Origin: Arion vulgaris
Taxonomy: Eukaryota; Mollusca; Gastropoda; Stylommatophora; Arionidae
Assembly: GCA_020796225.1 (NCBI GenBank)
Contig: CM036755.1
Location: forward strand, 78,563,772 to 78,627,771
DNA length: 64,000 bases
Direction: 5' to 3'
The translations under genes and the position numbers were made by a program. Shown one piece after another: positions 1 through 11,725 of the stretch; positions within the stretch are counted from its first letter, which is position 1, and each line of letters opens with the position of its first letter. Below the pieces are notes generated by a model. The model had not been told where the DNA came from. It did no database searches and worked only from the letters and a program-made list of their open reading frames with translations.

Positions 1-1322
1 ACAGTTGCAATATTTCCACAACAGCTAAGGTAATGTGTACAAGAAACTAAAGTAACAACATCAAACAGTTGCAATATTCTCACAACAGTTAAGATAATGT
101 GTACAAGAAACTAAAGTAACAACATCAAACAGTTGCAATATTCTCACAACAGCTACGGTAATGTGTACAAGAAACTAAAGTAACAACATCAAACAGTTGC
201 AATATTCTCACAACAGTTAAGATAATGTGTACAAGAAACTAAAGTAACAACATCAAACAGTTGCAATATTCTCACAACAGCTAAGGTAATGTGTACAAGA
301 AACTAAAGTAACAACATCAAACAGTTGCAATATTCTCACAACAGCTACGGTAATGTGTACAAGAAACTAAACTAACAACATCAAACAGTTGCAATATTCT
401 CACAACAGTTAAGATAATGTGTACAAGAAACTAAAGTAACAACATCAAACAGTTGCAATATTCTCACAACAGCTACGGTAATGTGTACAAGAAACTAAAG
501 TAACAACATCAAACAGTTGCAATATTCTCACAACAGCTATGGTAATGTGTACAAGAAACTAAAGTAACAACATCAAACAGTTGCAATATTCTCACAACAG
601 CTATGGTAATGTGTACAAGAAACTAAAGTAACAACATCAAACAGTTGCAATATTCTCACAACAGTTAAGATAATGTGTACAAGAAACTAAAGTAACAACA
701 TCAAACAGTTGCAATATTCTCACAACAGCTACGGTAATGTGTACAAGAAACTAAAGTAACAACATCAAACAGTTGCAATATTCTCACAACAGCTAAGGTA
801 ATGTGTACAAGAAACTAAAGTAACAACATCAAACAGTTGCAATATTCTCACAACAGCTAAGGTAATGTGTACAAGAAACTAAAGTAACAACATCAAACAG
901 TTGCAATATTCTCACAACAGCTAAGATAATGTGTACAAGAAACTAAAGTAACAACATCAAACAGTTGCAGTATTCTCACAACAGCTAAGATAATGTGTAC
1001 AAGAAACTAAAGTAACAACATCAAACAGTTGCAATATTCTCACAACAGCTAAGGTAATGTGTACAAGAAACTAAAGTAACAACATCAAACAGTTGCAATA
1101 TTCTCACAACAGTTAAGATAATGTGTACAAGAAACTAAAGTAACAACATCAAACAGTTGCAATATTCTCACAACAGCTACGGTAATGTGTACAAGAAACT
1201 AAAGTAACAACATCAAACAGTTGCAATATTCTCACAACAGCTAAGGTAATGTGTACAAGAAACTAAAGTAACAACATCAAACAGTTGCAATATTCTCACA
1301 ACAGCTAAGGTAATGTGTACAA
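1..1322. repeat. 64-bp satellite array, about 20.7 units
   Basis: A unit of exactly 64 bp starts at 1, 65, 129 and so on to 1281. Copies are almost identical; most of the variation falls in one hexamer about 25 bases into the unit (ctaagg, ttaaga, ctacgg, ctatgg or ctaaga). There is no open frame and no gene-like content. The array probably continues left of the window. Confidence 0.97.
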
Positions 1323-1714
1323 GTAGCAGTGCTATGCTCATGACAAGTAAATAAATGCATACAAACAACTGTGATATCTAAGATAATGTGTACAAGTAGC
1401 AGTGCTATGCTCATGACAAGTAAATAAACGCATACAAACAACTGATATCTAAAGTAACAACATCAAACAGTTGCAATATTCTCACAACAGCTAAGATAAT
1501 GTGTACAAGTAGCAGTGCTATGCTCATGACAAGTAAATAAATGCATACAAACAACTGTGATATCTAAGATAATGTGTACAAGTAGCAGTGCTATGCTCAT
1601 GACAAGTAAATAAACACATACAAACAACTGTGATTTCTAAGATAATGTGTACAAGTAGCAGTGCTATGCTCATGACAAGTAAATAAACACATACAAACAA
1701 CTGTGATTTCTAAA
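1311..1714. repeat. 73-bp satellite variant
   Basis: From 1311 the array changes to a 73-bp unit (starts at 1311, 1384, 1497, 1570 and 1643). It shares the motif taatgtgtacaag with the 64-bp unit but then carries a different body (tagcagtgctatgctcatga). A partial stretch of the 64-bp unit returns at about 1451-1497. Confidence 0.93.
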
Positions 1715-1749
1715 GGGTGAAAAGCTGAAGGATTGATTTCACTGCATTG

Positions 1750-1960
1750 GGTTTTACATCATATAACTCAGTCCCTCTCTGAAGAAATGGCACGCCACCT
1801 GCCGAGAGTATTGCAGAAAGCACAAACTCCATAGCTCCAGCAACAACCTTGGGTGTCTATGTAAAAATACACTCATGAACAGAACAGCACGGTCCAGATT
1901 CGAACCCATGACATTCAGAGCGTAAGGCAAAGGCGTAACCATTTATCCACAGAGACCCGA
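1750..1960 (-). mobile_element. SINE family A, diverged copy
   Basis: The reverse complement matches the SINE-A body at 36793-37044, including the segments around ggagctatggagtttgtgct and ggcgtgccatttct. The tRNA-like head lies near 1890-1958 with a B-box-like attcgaaccc on the + strand. No clean target duplication is visible, so this is an old copy. Confidence 0.8.
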
Positions 1961-2075
1961 AAACTACATGCAATTAGCTGTACTGCACTCATGACAGAAC
2001 AGAAACATATTGTTGCTCCAATTTTATTCACACCATTATTTTTTGTTACTAGACTAACTTTTGTTTCTTTCTTAG

Positions 2076-2224
2076 GGTCTACAACTCAATGGAAACAATC
2101 CTGTCCTGCTCTATGGCTATGGTGGCTTTAACATTTCCATAACTCCATCATTCTCTCCATCCAGAGTTGTCTTCCTTCAGAATCTAAACGGGGTGTATGC
2201 AGTAGCAAACATCAGAGGAGGAGG
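2076..2224 (+). CDS. PREP: PREP exon (first in window)
   Basis: Acceptor ttcttag, donor gttagt. Enters in phase 0 and leaves two bases. Encodes the stretch with [13 protein letters not shown] and VANIRGGG at the start of the alpha/beta-hydrolase domain. Confidence 0.95.
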
Positions 2225-5200
2225 GTTAGTCTGTCTGTCAAGTAATGTGTATTGTATGTTTTTGTCGTTAGTCGCCACACGCTGAGAGACATATTGAGGA
2301 GGAAATCAGAGCACTTATGGGCTATTTGGTTCAACATACAGTGATGATGATCCGATGACTAAACTAAACTTGTTTGAATAAAAATAAATAAACATGAAAT
2401 CATTATTGTGAAAGTTGTTGACCTAACTGGATAAACATCTCAGTTGATGTCAGTATGAGAAGCTTCTTCATTTCATATTAAGTCTAATAGAAACAGGAGG
2501 TCACTACTACAGTTTACCACCTTAATGATAATATTTACCAATACATTTATATTCTCTTATTGTTTTTGGTTTTCATACAATTTGATTTTAACTAAAAAGT
2601 TACTAATTCCATGTTGAACTCCTCTCTCTCTTTAGCCTGTTACGCCCCTGGCGTTTAGGGCACAACAAACGACACCATTCTTCCCTGTTCATGGCCTTCC
2701 TCTGTATTGTGTTCCAGCTATGATTCATTTTCTTCAGCTCTTGCTCTATCGTTCTCCTCCAGGTCGTCTTGGGTCTTCCCCGCTTTCGCCTACCCTCTGG
2801 AGTCCATCTCAGTGCAGTTTTCGTGTCGGAGCCAGTCTCCATGCGCATCACATGTCCAATCCATCTCCAGCGTCGTCTTCGGATGATAGTGCCCATATTC
2901 TCTTGTTGGCATCGTGCAAGCAATTCTTGATTCGAGATAGTAGTCGGCCAGTACACGCGTAAGATTTTTCGCAGACAAGTTGTATGAAAGGCGGAGAGTC
3001 TGGACATATCCTGTTCTGTCATTCTCCAGCATTCCGATCCGTACAGCAAAGTTGACAGCACACAGCTGTTATAGATACTAGTCTTGGTTCTGATGCTGTA
3101 TTGGGCAGATTTCCAGGCGGTCTGAAGGGTCATGAATGCACTTCGTGCTTTACTCAGTCTGTTTTTAATGTCAGATCCAGCCCCTCCTTCATTGCTAATA
3201 ACATGTTGAACTATCTTGTGTTATACCTTTCTTGGTACGAAGCAGGGGTCCTATTGTTTTCTTTTCCAGTAAGAAAGACATGTTTGGGTTTTAGAACAAC
3301 ATTAATAAGGTTCAGTCAGATTTTAGAAGATGAACAAAGACAACATGCCACTCATCCACACAGCCACTTATTGTGGCTACCATTTTTTTTATATTGAAGT
3401 TTTTGCATTTGTGTCACTTGATGTACACAATATAGGTAACTTGTAAACCTGTTGGTCTCTCTCAAGACTGGTTCAAATAGCATTCTCTGCTTTAGATTTG
3501 CAGAAAATAAATTACAAACAAACATTAGCTAATCAATATATATATAACCAATGTGCGACATATACACGTTCTTGGCAAAGATCAAACATATCACAAAGAG
3601 TGATTAAAATTGGTCGTAAAGAACGAACGCAAAGAAGAAGAAGACGAATATATATATATCACTATGTAATGTTGAGTAACATTTGACGACCAGAGATGTA
3701 TTGAACCAAAGTCATATTTAATTTAGAATTGGTTCTGATGTGATGTTTTTTCAGTGAGTATGGAGAAACCTGGCACAAGGCAGGATCTTTAGGACAGAAA
3801 CAGAATTGCTTTGATGACTTCCATTCTGCTGCAGAATACCTAATCCACTCTGGATATACAAGCAATAAAAAGTGAGTTCTAAACGAAGGATCAAACCTTG
3901 AAATATCTTAATTTAGTAGTTTGTCTGTGTGTGTAGGTTTTAAAATCAGGCAACTAATTTCAGCTGACTTGACTGACACGTATAAAGAGAGAAGCAGTCT
4001 TGGTTTATTTCAATTAACAACTCAGTCCTCTGACAACTTGACTGCATCAGTGCTCTAACCACTTGTCTGCACCACTTGTCAGTACTCAACTACTTCACTA
4101 CATGACTGCTCGTGTACCAAGAAAATCAAATCTTTTGATACAAAGTGCTTCAGAAAAATTATTAGAATGGCCTGGACAAAGAAGAGAAGGAATATAGACA
4201 TCCTACAAGATTTGAACATCAAGGAACGTTGGCTCATAAATATTATGATCCAATGTGCATGATTTCTGAAAGATGAGTTAGGGTAAAGCCAAGATGATGA
4301 TGGTAATAGGATATAAAGAAACATTGAGCATGATGGTGGAGAAGGCGGAGAACTGACTCAAGAGTCTAAGAGTATGACTATAATGAAAGCGACATCCTGC
4401 GAAGGAAGACATGATACATGAAGAAATTATTTAGTATTGTATGTATTAATCAAGTCAGATGGAAGTATTTAGTTACTAGATGATCCTTATCAGTACCCTC
4501 ACAACATCTGTTTGAAGAGATGAAGATGATTTGAAATGTTCAAACAGTCTAGTTACTTATATGCAATGGCAGGTTTGGGAACAAAGTATCCTTTTGACCA
4601 CACTTGTTAATGTTTACAATTAATTCCTATATATTACATGACCTAGTTAAGCATTTTTCTCAATCATGCTTTTAGTGTTGTTGAATTTTTTGTTGACAGA
4701 ATTGTCATAAATGGTGGATCCAATGGAGGTCTGCTGGTGTGTGCCTGTCTAAACCAGAGACCAGATCTTTTCGCAGGTGGGATTGCACAAGTTGGGTAAG
4801 TAGAATGTAGTAGTTTTTCATTCTTGAATATCATGCTTTATTCATTTTGCACTGAACATTGATAACCAGAACTATACAGAGGTCATTGGAATGAGATGTG
4901 TCGACCAAGGAGGACAGTGGTGCTTTTTCTGTAACTACAAGCAGCTTTACAATGGAGATCAAAGCAGTAACCATGGCTCTGAACTATCTGAGAACACAGG
5001 AATTCACACATGCATGTATACTGAATGACTCCATGAATATGTCTTAGACAACTCAAGAGCACATCCTGAATGACCAATTTAACCTCTATTTTTGTAACCA
5101 GAGCATGCAGGAGTACAAGGCAACGAGCATGCAGGTCACCTGGCTGATATAGCAGTTGTCAAGGAAGGATGGCCAATTGATAGAGCAGATATCATCAATG

Positions 5201-8200
5201 CAATAAGAGAAGCAGGTCATACAGATGACTTTGAAAACATTGATGAATCTGCATCGCTATCCTGATTGAAGGAGATGGGAGTAAAAATGGGAACACTTTG
5301 ATAGAGACACAAGACATTTGATTACTCAACAGTGAATGATGGGATTAGTCGTTATACACAGGTAAACTTATTAGGGAGAAGATTGTAGCACCTATAGACT
5401 GTCTGGAGTGCAGTGATGATGATCCTCACTAATCCCCTGCAGCTTCATAATTTGTTCCTTTAGCTTAATATTTACTACACATAGCTTTATACAGGGTGTT
5501 CAAGATAATTGCAGCCCCATTAACAAATCGAAAGTTGCCAGATAACCTATCGCGTTGTGTCAATTTACTATTTAAACTGGTTCTGACTAGCTCGTCCTAC
5601 GTCACATTTGTTCATCGTCCCTTCCTGCACTACAATTACACACGTCACACAACCTTGACCTATACTACGTCATAGCTGAACCTTCTCATTTTCATACATA
5701 TATGCCAGATTAGCTCCATTCACAGACCGCTTTTATCTTGAACACCCTGTATTTTGACCAATAGCTTCAGATTTTGTCGTTTAGCTTTATCTAAACTAAA
5801 ACATATGTGTCTTTGTTTTTGTTTCAGTGTCTTGGATATGCTGAGATTTCACAAGTTTACAATCGGACATGCCTGGACAACAGATTATGGATGCGCAGAT
5901 GAACCTGAGCAGTTCAAATGGTTGATTAGGTAATTCCTTCTTCTGTACACATTAGTTAATTGGTTGCTACAAATGTTTAAAAACAAAGGGATATCATTTA
6001 TCATTTATTCAAGGCAGTTGGTTAAACTTTAGAACTGCTGTCAGAATTATTACCTATTCACTTCAAATGTTGGTTTTCTATAAAGTATTGAATACCTGAA
6101 GCCAACCTTCTTGAGAAACTAGAGGGATGCTTGATTCTCCTGGGAAGTACCTGGAGAAAGTGGAGACTAACTGATGAGGCTCATCGCTCCAAAAGGAATG
6201 GAGAGGAATAATATGAAAATATAAAGGATTCTTAATATTTATTACCCTTCATGCAAAAATCAGCCAGAAGCGCCGTACTGAATGCACTGACTACGCCTGA
6301 TTTCATAGCGGGTTAGCGAGAAGAAGATTTCTTGCCCTAATATCTCCCCTGAAAGTGAACTTGAAATAAAAATCTCCCATCCATCTCTAAATGAATCAAA
6401 GAACAGATCAAGGCACAACTGAGATACATTTTGTATATTTTCTAAGAGTCTCCTTACACCTCCTTTGTGCCTCACATGGAAAGACTTTTTGGTGGCTTCT
6501 ATTTTGATCTGGTGAAGATTTCTAGTTTGTAAAGAACACAATTATTACTGATACCTTCTGGTCTGGTGAAGATTTCTAGTCTGTGAAGAACACAATTATA
6601 ACTGATACTTTCTGGTCTGGTGAAGATTTCTAGTTTGTGAAGAACACAATATTAACTAGTGCCCTCTGTTCTGATCTGGTGAAGAATTTTAATGCCTGGT
6701 GAAGTGTCCTATAATTGAAGATTATATTTCTGGTAAAATATTATATTGAGAATCTTCCCATGAACAAATAATGTTGGAGATTCATTACAATATTTAATGT
6801 GTGTGGAGATGAAGCTTAGTCTGATCTGATTAAATCCAGATAAAAGAAAATAAATCGCAGTTTCAATCAGCTTATGGTTGTGCAGATTACACTTGATGTT
6901 ATTTCAACATTTGAACATGTAATGTTATTTCATATTGATCCAATATTAACACTGCTTGCTTGTCATTATTTTAGTTATTCCCCTTTGCATACTATCCAAG
7001 TCCATGAAGGAAACGTACAATACCCAGCTTTGCTGTTGTTGACAGGCGATCATGATGACCGTGTCTCTCCACTACATTCTCTCAAGTTCATTGCTCAGCT
7101 GCAGCACACCATCGGAGGTTCAGATAAACAGGTAGACTTTAGAGACCAGTAAAATGTGGTGTTTTAGAGACAAATATTAACTGCAAAAAAATTGTTTAAT
7201 TATAAGGAGTTTCATCTTTAAAGATTTTTGTTGTTTATGTGAAGTTTTGTATTTTTATAAAAGTTTGTCTGATGTAAAGTTTTGTACTTTTTGTTTTGTA
7301 CTTTTATCAAGTTTTGTCTGATGTCAAGTTTTGTCTGGTGTAACATTTCCTACTTTTTTTTCAAGTTTTGTCTGCTGTCAAGTTTTGTCTGGTGTAACAT
7401 TTTCTACTTTTATCAAGTTTTGTCTGGTGTCAAGTTATGTACTTTTATCAAGTTTTTGTCTGATGTAAAGTTGTGTACTTTTATCAAGTTTTGTCTGTCA
7501 AGTTTTGTCTGATGTAAAGTTTTGTCTAGTGTCAAGTTTTGTACTTTTATCAAGTTTTGTCTCATGTAAAGTTTTGTTTGGTGTAAAGTTGTTTACTTTT
7601 ATCAAGTTTTGTCTGATGTAAATTATTGTATTTTTATCTGTATGTTTGCTACTGTTCATATGTTATCTGGTAACAAAACAGACAACAAATGAGTGGTGTC
7701 GAACACAATATGTTATTTCTTGTTTGCTACGGTTCATATGTTATCTGGTAACAAAACAGACAACAAATGAGTGGTGTCGAACACAATATGTTATTTCTTG
7801 TTTGCTACTGTTCATATGTTATTTCTTGTTTGCTACTGTTCATATGTTATTTCTTGTTTGCTACTGTTCATATGTTATTTCTTGTTTGCTACTGTTCATA
7901 TGTTATTTCTTGTTTGCTACTGTTCATATGTTATTTCTTGTTTGCTACGGTTCATATGTTATCTGGTAACAAAACAGACAACAAATGAGTGGTGTCAAAC
8001 ACAATATGTTATTTCTTGTTTGCTACTGTTCATATGTTATCTGGTAACAAAACAGACAACAAATGAGTGGTGTCAAACACAATATGTTATTTCTTGTTTG
8101 CTACTGTTCATATGTTATTTCTTGTTTGCTACGGTTCATATGTTATCTGGTAACAAAACAGACAACAAATGAGTGGTGTCAAACACAATATGTTATTTCT

Positions 8201-11200
8201 TGTTTGCTACTGTTCATATGTTATTTCTTGTTTGCTACAGTTCATATGTTATCTGGTAACAAAAGAGACAACAAATGAGTGGTGTCAAACACAATATGTT
8301 ATTTCTTGTTTGCTACCGTTCATATGTTATCTGGTACCAAAACAAAACAACAAATGAGTGGTGTCAAACACAATATGTTATTTCTTGTTTGTTACCGTTC
8401 ATTTGTTATCTAATATTGTGTCTCTTCTTGCCTCATTCAGCAAAGTTTGTTTCAGGGTCTCCTTAGGTCATCCTCTCTTTCTTGAACTCTCTGCATCCCA
8501 CTTCAATGCCTGCTTTGATATTCTTTGATCATTTCTTCTTAAGGTGTGTCCAACATATCTCTATCTTCACCTTCTTATAACAGTTGTTACTAGTGATGTT
8601 ACTGCTATGTATAATATATGTACTATGTATAATAGTTACTACAATGACACCAATCATTTTTTGTTCTGTTTATTATTTTATTTTTTGTTTGACAGCAACC
8701 ATTCACTGTTCTCATTGCTATCTAATTTTGTGTTTAACCCATACCAACATTTTTGTGTTCTGTGTACACAGACCAACCCTCTTATTATTCGAGTGGACAT
8801 AAAATCTGGGCATGGATTTGGCAAGCCAACAGCTAAAGTGGTAAGAATATCTTTATAGCATGTGAAGAGGGGATTAAAATTATTTAAAAGTAAAATTAGA
8901 TGCAAAAATTGGCCAGCGTCAAGAAAGTAGAAAAAACAGGAATAGTAAACAAAATTTTGCAGTATTTCTCTTGATGCCCCTGGAGCTTAGGGCAGCAAAA
9001 AATGCACACCATTCTTTTCTATTCTTCACCGTCCTCTGTATTGTGCCCCAGCTGTGATTCTTTTCTTTCAAGTTATTGATCTATTGTTCTCCAGTTTGTT
9101 TTGGCTCTTCATGTTTTTTTTTTGTTTACCCTCTGGTTCTGTCTCAGTGACAGGGTCTCTATGAAAGGTTGTATGAAAGTGGAGAGTTTGGACATATATT
9201 GTTCTCTCATTCTCCAGCATTCTGATCCGTATAGTAAAGTTGATAGCACACAGCTGCGGTATATATTAATCTTGGTTATGATGCTGTACTGACTGATTTC
9301 CAGACCGTCTGATGAGTCATGAATGTACTTTGTGCCTTACTCAGTCTGCTTTTAAAGTCCGATTCAGTTCCTCCTTCGTGGCTGATAACACTTCCAAGAT
9401 AGCAGTTGTATTTTAAAGGATTTTAATCCTTCTTGTTTGACTGGGGGTGGCAATGTTCAGTCATTATTTCTGTTTTCTGCTGATTGATCTTCACCCCAAA
9501 AAATCTGGCTAAACTTGTTATTTCAGCATATCATTTTTTCTGTGTATTTGTATTTGTGTGAGATAGAAGTGTGATGTCCTTGGCAAAATATAGGTCTTAC
9601 TTGGTGGATGTGAGAGTCCATCTGATACCTTTTCAGCTGTTTTATGCCTCACCCAATCTATGACAATGCTGAATAGTAGGGCTGACATTACACATCTCTG
9701 TTGCACACCTGTTGGGACTTCAGCATGGAAGTTGCAACACTGCATGTTGTTGTAGTAACTTTTCGTGATGTTTATAAAACATTGTGCAATTCAGTACCAT
9801 CTTAGAATATACCAAAGACTTTTGCGGTGTATGCTATCAAATGTCTTTTTTTCAATATATTTTATATAGAGTTTGCTTTGCCATTCTGTGCATTGTTCTG
9901 TAATATTTCTAAGAGTAAATACTTGGCCTATGCAGCTCTGCACTCTATGAAATCCAGCAGTACATTAGCTGAAAGTGCATGGCTATTGGGAAAAATTCAG
10001 CGTTTAAATTATCATACCCTGGTGCCTTGCTATTCTTAAGAGATTTAATGACTATAATAATCTCATCTCCATTGGGTGTTTCAATGTCAATTTCTAGTTC
10101 CACTGTTGGTTCTGGTATGTCTGTTACTACTGTTGGTAGTGGTCTGTTTTAGCAGTTCTTTAAAATGTTCTGTGCAACGCATTTCTTGTTCCCTTTCCAT
10201 TGTCAAAAGTTTTCCATTGTTATCCTTTACAAGTGTGTCTGATCTCCTGTAATGTTTACCACTTATTAGTATTAGTTTTGTAATTTTGTACACTACTCCT
10301 TGGTCAGATTTATGTCCTGCTGCTTCTGCCTGTGCTGCCAGGTCTTCGACATTGAGAACTCTTTTGTCAGCTCTTGCATCCTGCTTGATTTCTTTGCTTG
10401 CATTTGGTTTATTGTTCCTGGTATCTTGCTTTCAGTTACTATAAAGTTGTGGCTGGTGTAAAGTTGTGTATTTTTATTAAATTCTTATAATATATGAAAA
10501 TGAAAATCGTGGCATATCTTAAAGGACGTAGCCATCAACCACATTAAACGAGTCGTTGATTTTCTAGGCACCACTTATACGTTCAGTAGTTTGCCATTGC
10601 TTTCTGAAAGGTGAGGTCTATTTTTATCTTTTGTAAAAATCCCATGGAAACGAATTTGTTTCCAAACTTGCCCATCGTGGGGTTTCAACCAGGTACGCTT
10701 GGGTCTGTGATCGAGCTCACTACTGCTTGAGCTACAGACGCTCACTTATAATATATAGTAGACTAAAACAGTAAAATCTATAATATATATTACAGTCTAT
10801 TATAATATATAGTAGACTATAATATATATTATAGATTTTGCTGTTTTAGTCTATTTTTAGAATGTTTTCAGCATGGTGCTTGCTGATTCATAAATTTCAC
10901 AAAAGTTAGCCATCAATTTTTTTTAAATCGAATCGATGAAACTGGATGTAAAAAAATGATGTGCAACTTAAACATATTCTACAGGTCTCTACCATTTTAT
11001 AATGATGTATGAAGTAGAGGCTATTTTGAAAAATTTTTCCAACGATCACTACCATTTTCTTTTAACCTTGCAAATTTCGCTAGGTACAACTCATCAACAG
11101 CGTATTTATGTGCAACCCCCACACCTCTTTACATCGTACATTTTCATTACTAGGAAAAAAAAATGTCTTTCTTCCAAGTGCAACTTTACATACAATGACT

Positions 11201-11725
11201 GTCTCTAACCCACAAAATTTCTCATCTCCCTGTTCTACAAATGTCCAAAACAACTAGTGCTTTTTGCGATCTTATCAGGAATATTTTCTTCACTTTTGCT
11301 GATAATAACTATATCCTGCAATCCTAAATATAATCTCTAATTTTCATTCTATATTTGTAATATATTATTATGCCTGGTGGTTGCCATTTGTGTTGAGTAT
11401 CAACCGTAATATTAAATATCCCACACTAGAATTAGCTGTCCAACATGAACCATTTGTCGGCGATAGACTACATCAATGGCTGGTCCGATCTTTATTGTAA
11501 ATTATTCACATTTTTATGCTTGATCTCCTTAAATGAAGACATTTATGAAAACATTGCATACCTACCCTCCCCCAATAGCAAGGACATTGATTTGAGTGAC
11601 TTTTAATATTTTCTTGTTAACTTATTGACTACATTTATTGTGTGTATATTCTCTAACAGATTGAGGAGATCTCAGACATTTACAGTTTCATCTACCAGAT
11701 TATAGGACTGAACTGGATAGAATAA
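2076..11725 (+). CDS. PREP: Prolyl endopeptidase (prolyl oligopeptidase), C-terminal seven exons
   Basis: A cytosolic serine peptidase of family S9 that cuts short peptides after proline. The exons are 2076-2224, 3755-3871, 4700-4795, 5828-5929, 6975-7131, 8772-8840 and 11660-11725 (TAA at 11723). All have GT/AG borders, the phases agree across every junction, and together they give 251 residues, about the last third of the usual ~710-residue protein. The product is collinear with vertebrate [17 protein letters not shown], then [11 protein letters not shown], the nucleophile Ser in [17 protein letters not shown], the catalytic Asp in DHDDRV, and the catalytic His in [12 protein letters not shown]. 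The beta-propeller and N-terminal exons lie left of the window beyond the satellite. One small difference: the fourth junction encodes Ser before YSPLH, where vertebrates have Lys. Introns hold SINE, LINE and MITE remnants but the exons are clean, so the gene looks functional. I saw no convincing AATAAA just after the stop. Confidence 0.96.
2270..2345 (+). mobile_element. LINE-H1 3' end remnant
   Basis: Matches the 3' terminus of the H1 element seen at 23290-23345 and 32630-32690 (agatcagagcacctatgg type sequence, degenerate here). Non-coding. Confidence 0.55.
2590..3215 (-). mobile_element. LINE-R1 (RTE-like) reverse transcriptase C-terminal region
   Basis: An open frame of 176 codons (3133 to 2603) is typical of the region after the reverse transcriptase of RTE-like endonuclease/RT elements: [28 protein letters not shown] and [20 protein letters not shown]. 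The copy is 5' truncated and sits in a PREP intron. It is unusually well preserved next to the other R1 copies. Confidence 0.9.
3538..3652 (+). mobile_element. SINE family B, 3' part
   Basis: 5'-truncated copy: only the last ~110 bp of the SINE-B consensus (cacgttcttggcaaagatca onwards) and the gaagaagaag tail are present. Confidence 0.85.
3755..3871 (+). CDS. PREP: PREP exon 2 of window
   Basis: Acceptor ttttttcag, donor gtgagt. Encodes [25 protein letters not shown] and the start of the strand before the nucleophile. One base in, two bases out. Confidence 0.96.
4085..4405 (+). mobile_element. LINE-R2 RT C-terminal remnant
   Basis: The translation gives [19 protein letters not shown] and [16 protein letters not shown], then decays. 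This is the diverged R2 pattern ([12 protein letters not shown]) seen better at 53098-53520. Confidence 0.75.
4700..4795 (+). CDS. PREP: PREP exon 3 of window (nucleophile Ser)
   Basis: Acceptor gttgacag, donor gtaagt. Contains the GGSNGGLL nucleophile elbow, with the active-site serine, followed by NQRPDLF and IAQVG. Confidence 0.97.
4870..5425 (+). mobile_element. LINE-H1 RNase H region, degenerate
   Basis: In broken frames the sequence encodes [28 protein letters not shown] and [10 protein letters not shown], the conserved order of a non-LTR RNase H (E, D and GNE-H/A-D sites), and ends in the H1 3' terminus gcacctatagactgtctgga. Several stops are present. Confidence 0.8.
5493..5751. mobile_element. 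Tc1/mariner-type MITE (CAGGGTGTTC family)
   Basis: Terminal inverted repeats CAGGGTGTTCAAGAT and ATCTTGAACACCCTG are flanked by TA on both sides. The interior (~260 bp) is non-coding and matches the copies at 12325-12580 and 18284-18556. TA duplication with these TIRs points to the IS630-Tc1-mariner group. Confidence 0.92.
5828..5929 (+). CDS. PREP: PREP exon 4 of window
   Basis: Acceptor tttgtttcag, donor gtaatt. Encodes [20 protein letters not shown] followed by the GC-DEPEQF segment. Confidence 0.96.
6505..6695. repeat. 54-bp minisatellite, about 3.5 units
   Basis: Units start with ggtgaagatttctagt at 6511, 6565 and 6619, and a degenerate one at 6679. It lies in the PREP intron before the catalytic-Asp exon. 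Confidence 0.88.
6975..7131 (+). CDS. PREP: PREP exon 5 of window (catalytic Asp)
   Basis: Acceptor attattttag, donor gtagac. Encodes YSPLHTIQ, the strand [12 protein letters not shown] with the catalytic aspartate, and [12 protein letters not shown]. Confidence 0.96.
7230..7640. repeat. Degenerate short tandem repeat (aagttttgtctgatgta)
   Basis: Irregular repeats of about 17-35 bp built from aagttttgtctg, atgtaaag and tacttttatc. The low-complexity open frames here are a by-product of the repeat. Confidence 0.9.
7640..8410. repeat. Composite 28-bp / 78-bp minisatellite
   Basis: Two unit types alternate. The 28-bp unit is tttgctactgttcatatgtt plus atttcttg. The 78-bp unit is the same sequence with 50 extra bases (ctggtaacaaaacagac onwards) between two copies of atatgttat. 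Overlapping hydrophobic open frames in this block are artefacts of the repeat. Confidence 0.95.
8772..8840 (+). CDS. PREP: PREP exon 6 of window (catalytic His)
   Basis: Acceptor gtgtacacag, donor gtaaga. In-frame 23-codon exon with [12 protein letters not shown]; the histidine completes the triad. Confidence 0.96.
8960..10440 (-). mobile_element. LINE-R1 degenerate copy with RT motif
   Basis: About 1.5 kb on the - strand. The left part matches the C-terminal region at 2590-3215. Around 9660-9740 the translation gives [20 protein letters not shown], the RT stretch before the catalytic YxDD. Many frameshifts; no intact frame. Confidence 0.85.
10508..10746 (-). mobile_element. SINE family D
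   Basis: The reverse complement carries a tRNA-like head (ctgtagctcaagcagtagtg, A box; B box ggttgaaacc), the block gcaaattcgtttccatggga, and the D core ttcagaaagcaatggcaaac. Collinear with 55660-55808, with a longer 3' part. Confidence 0.88.
10759..10853. repeat. Inverted repeat, 33-bp arms
   Basis: Arms at 10759-10791 and 10821-10853 pair with one mismatch; the 29-bp loop is itself partly palindromic (agtcta...tagact). A foldback or cruciform-capable structure in the last PREP intron. Confidence 0.9.
11660..11725 (+). CDS. PREP: PREP terminal coding exon and stop
   Basis: Acceptor ttctctaacag. Encodes the final helix ([16 protein letters not shown], then LNWIE) and ends in TAA. Length and end match the usual C-terminus of the family. 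Confidence 0.95.
   Translation: MEEISDIYSFIYQIIGLNWIE

Noticed and set aside
1..1714. CRISPR-like regular array
   Set aside because: The units are contiguous and nearly identical with no unique spacers, and the context is an animal genome.
7646..8466. Overlapping frames with repeated [16 protein letters not shown] peptides
   Set aside because: A 28/78-bp minisatellite produces the same peptide in all frames; not a repeat protein.
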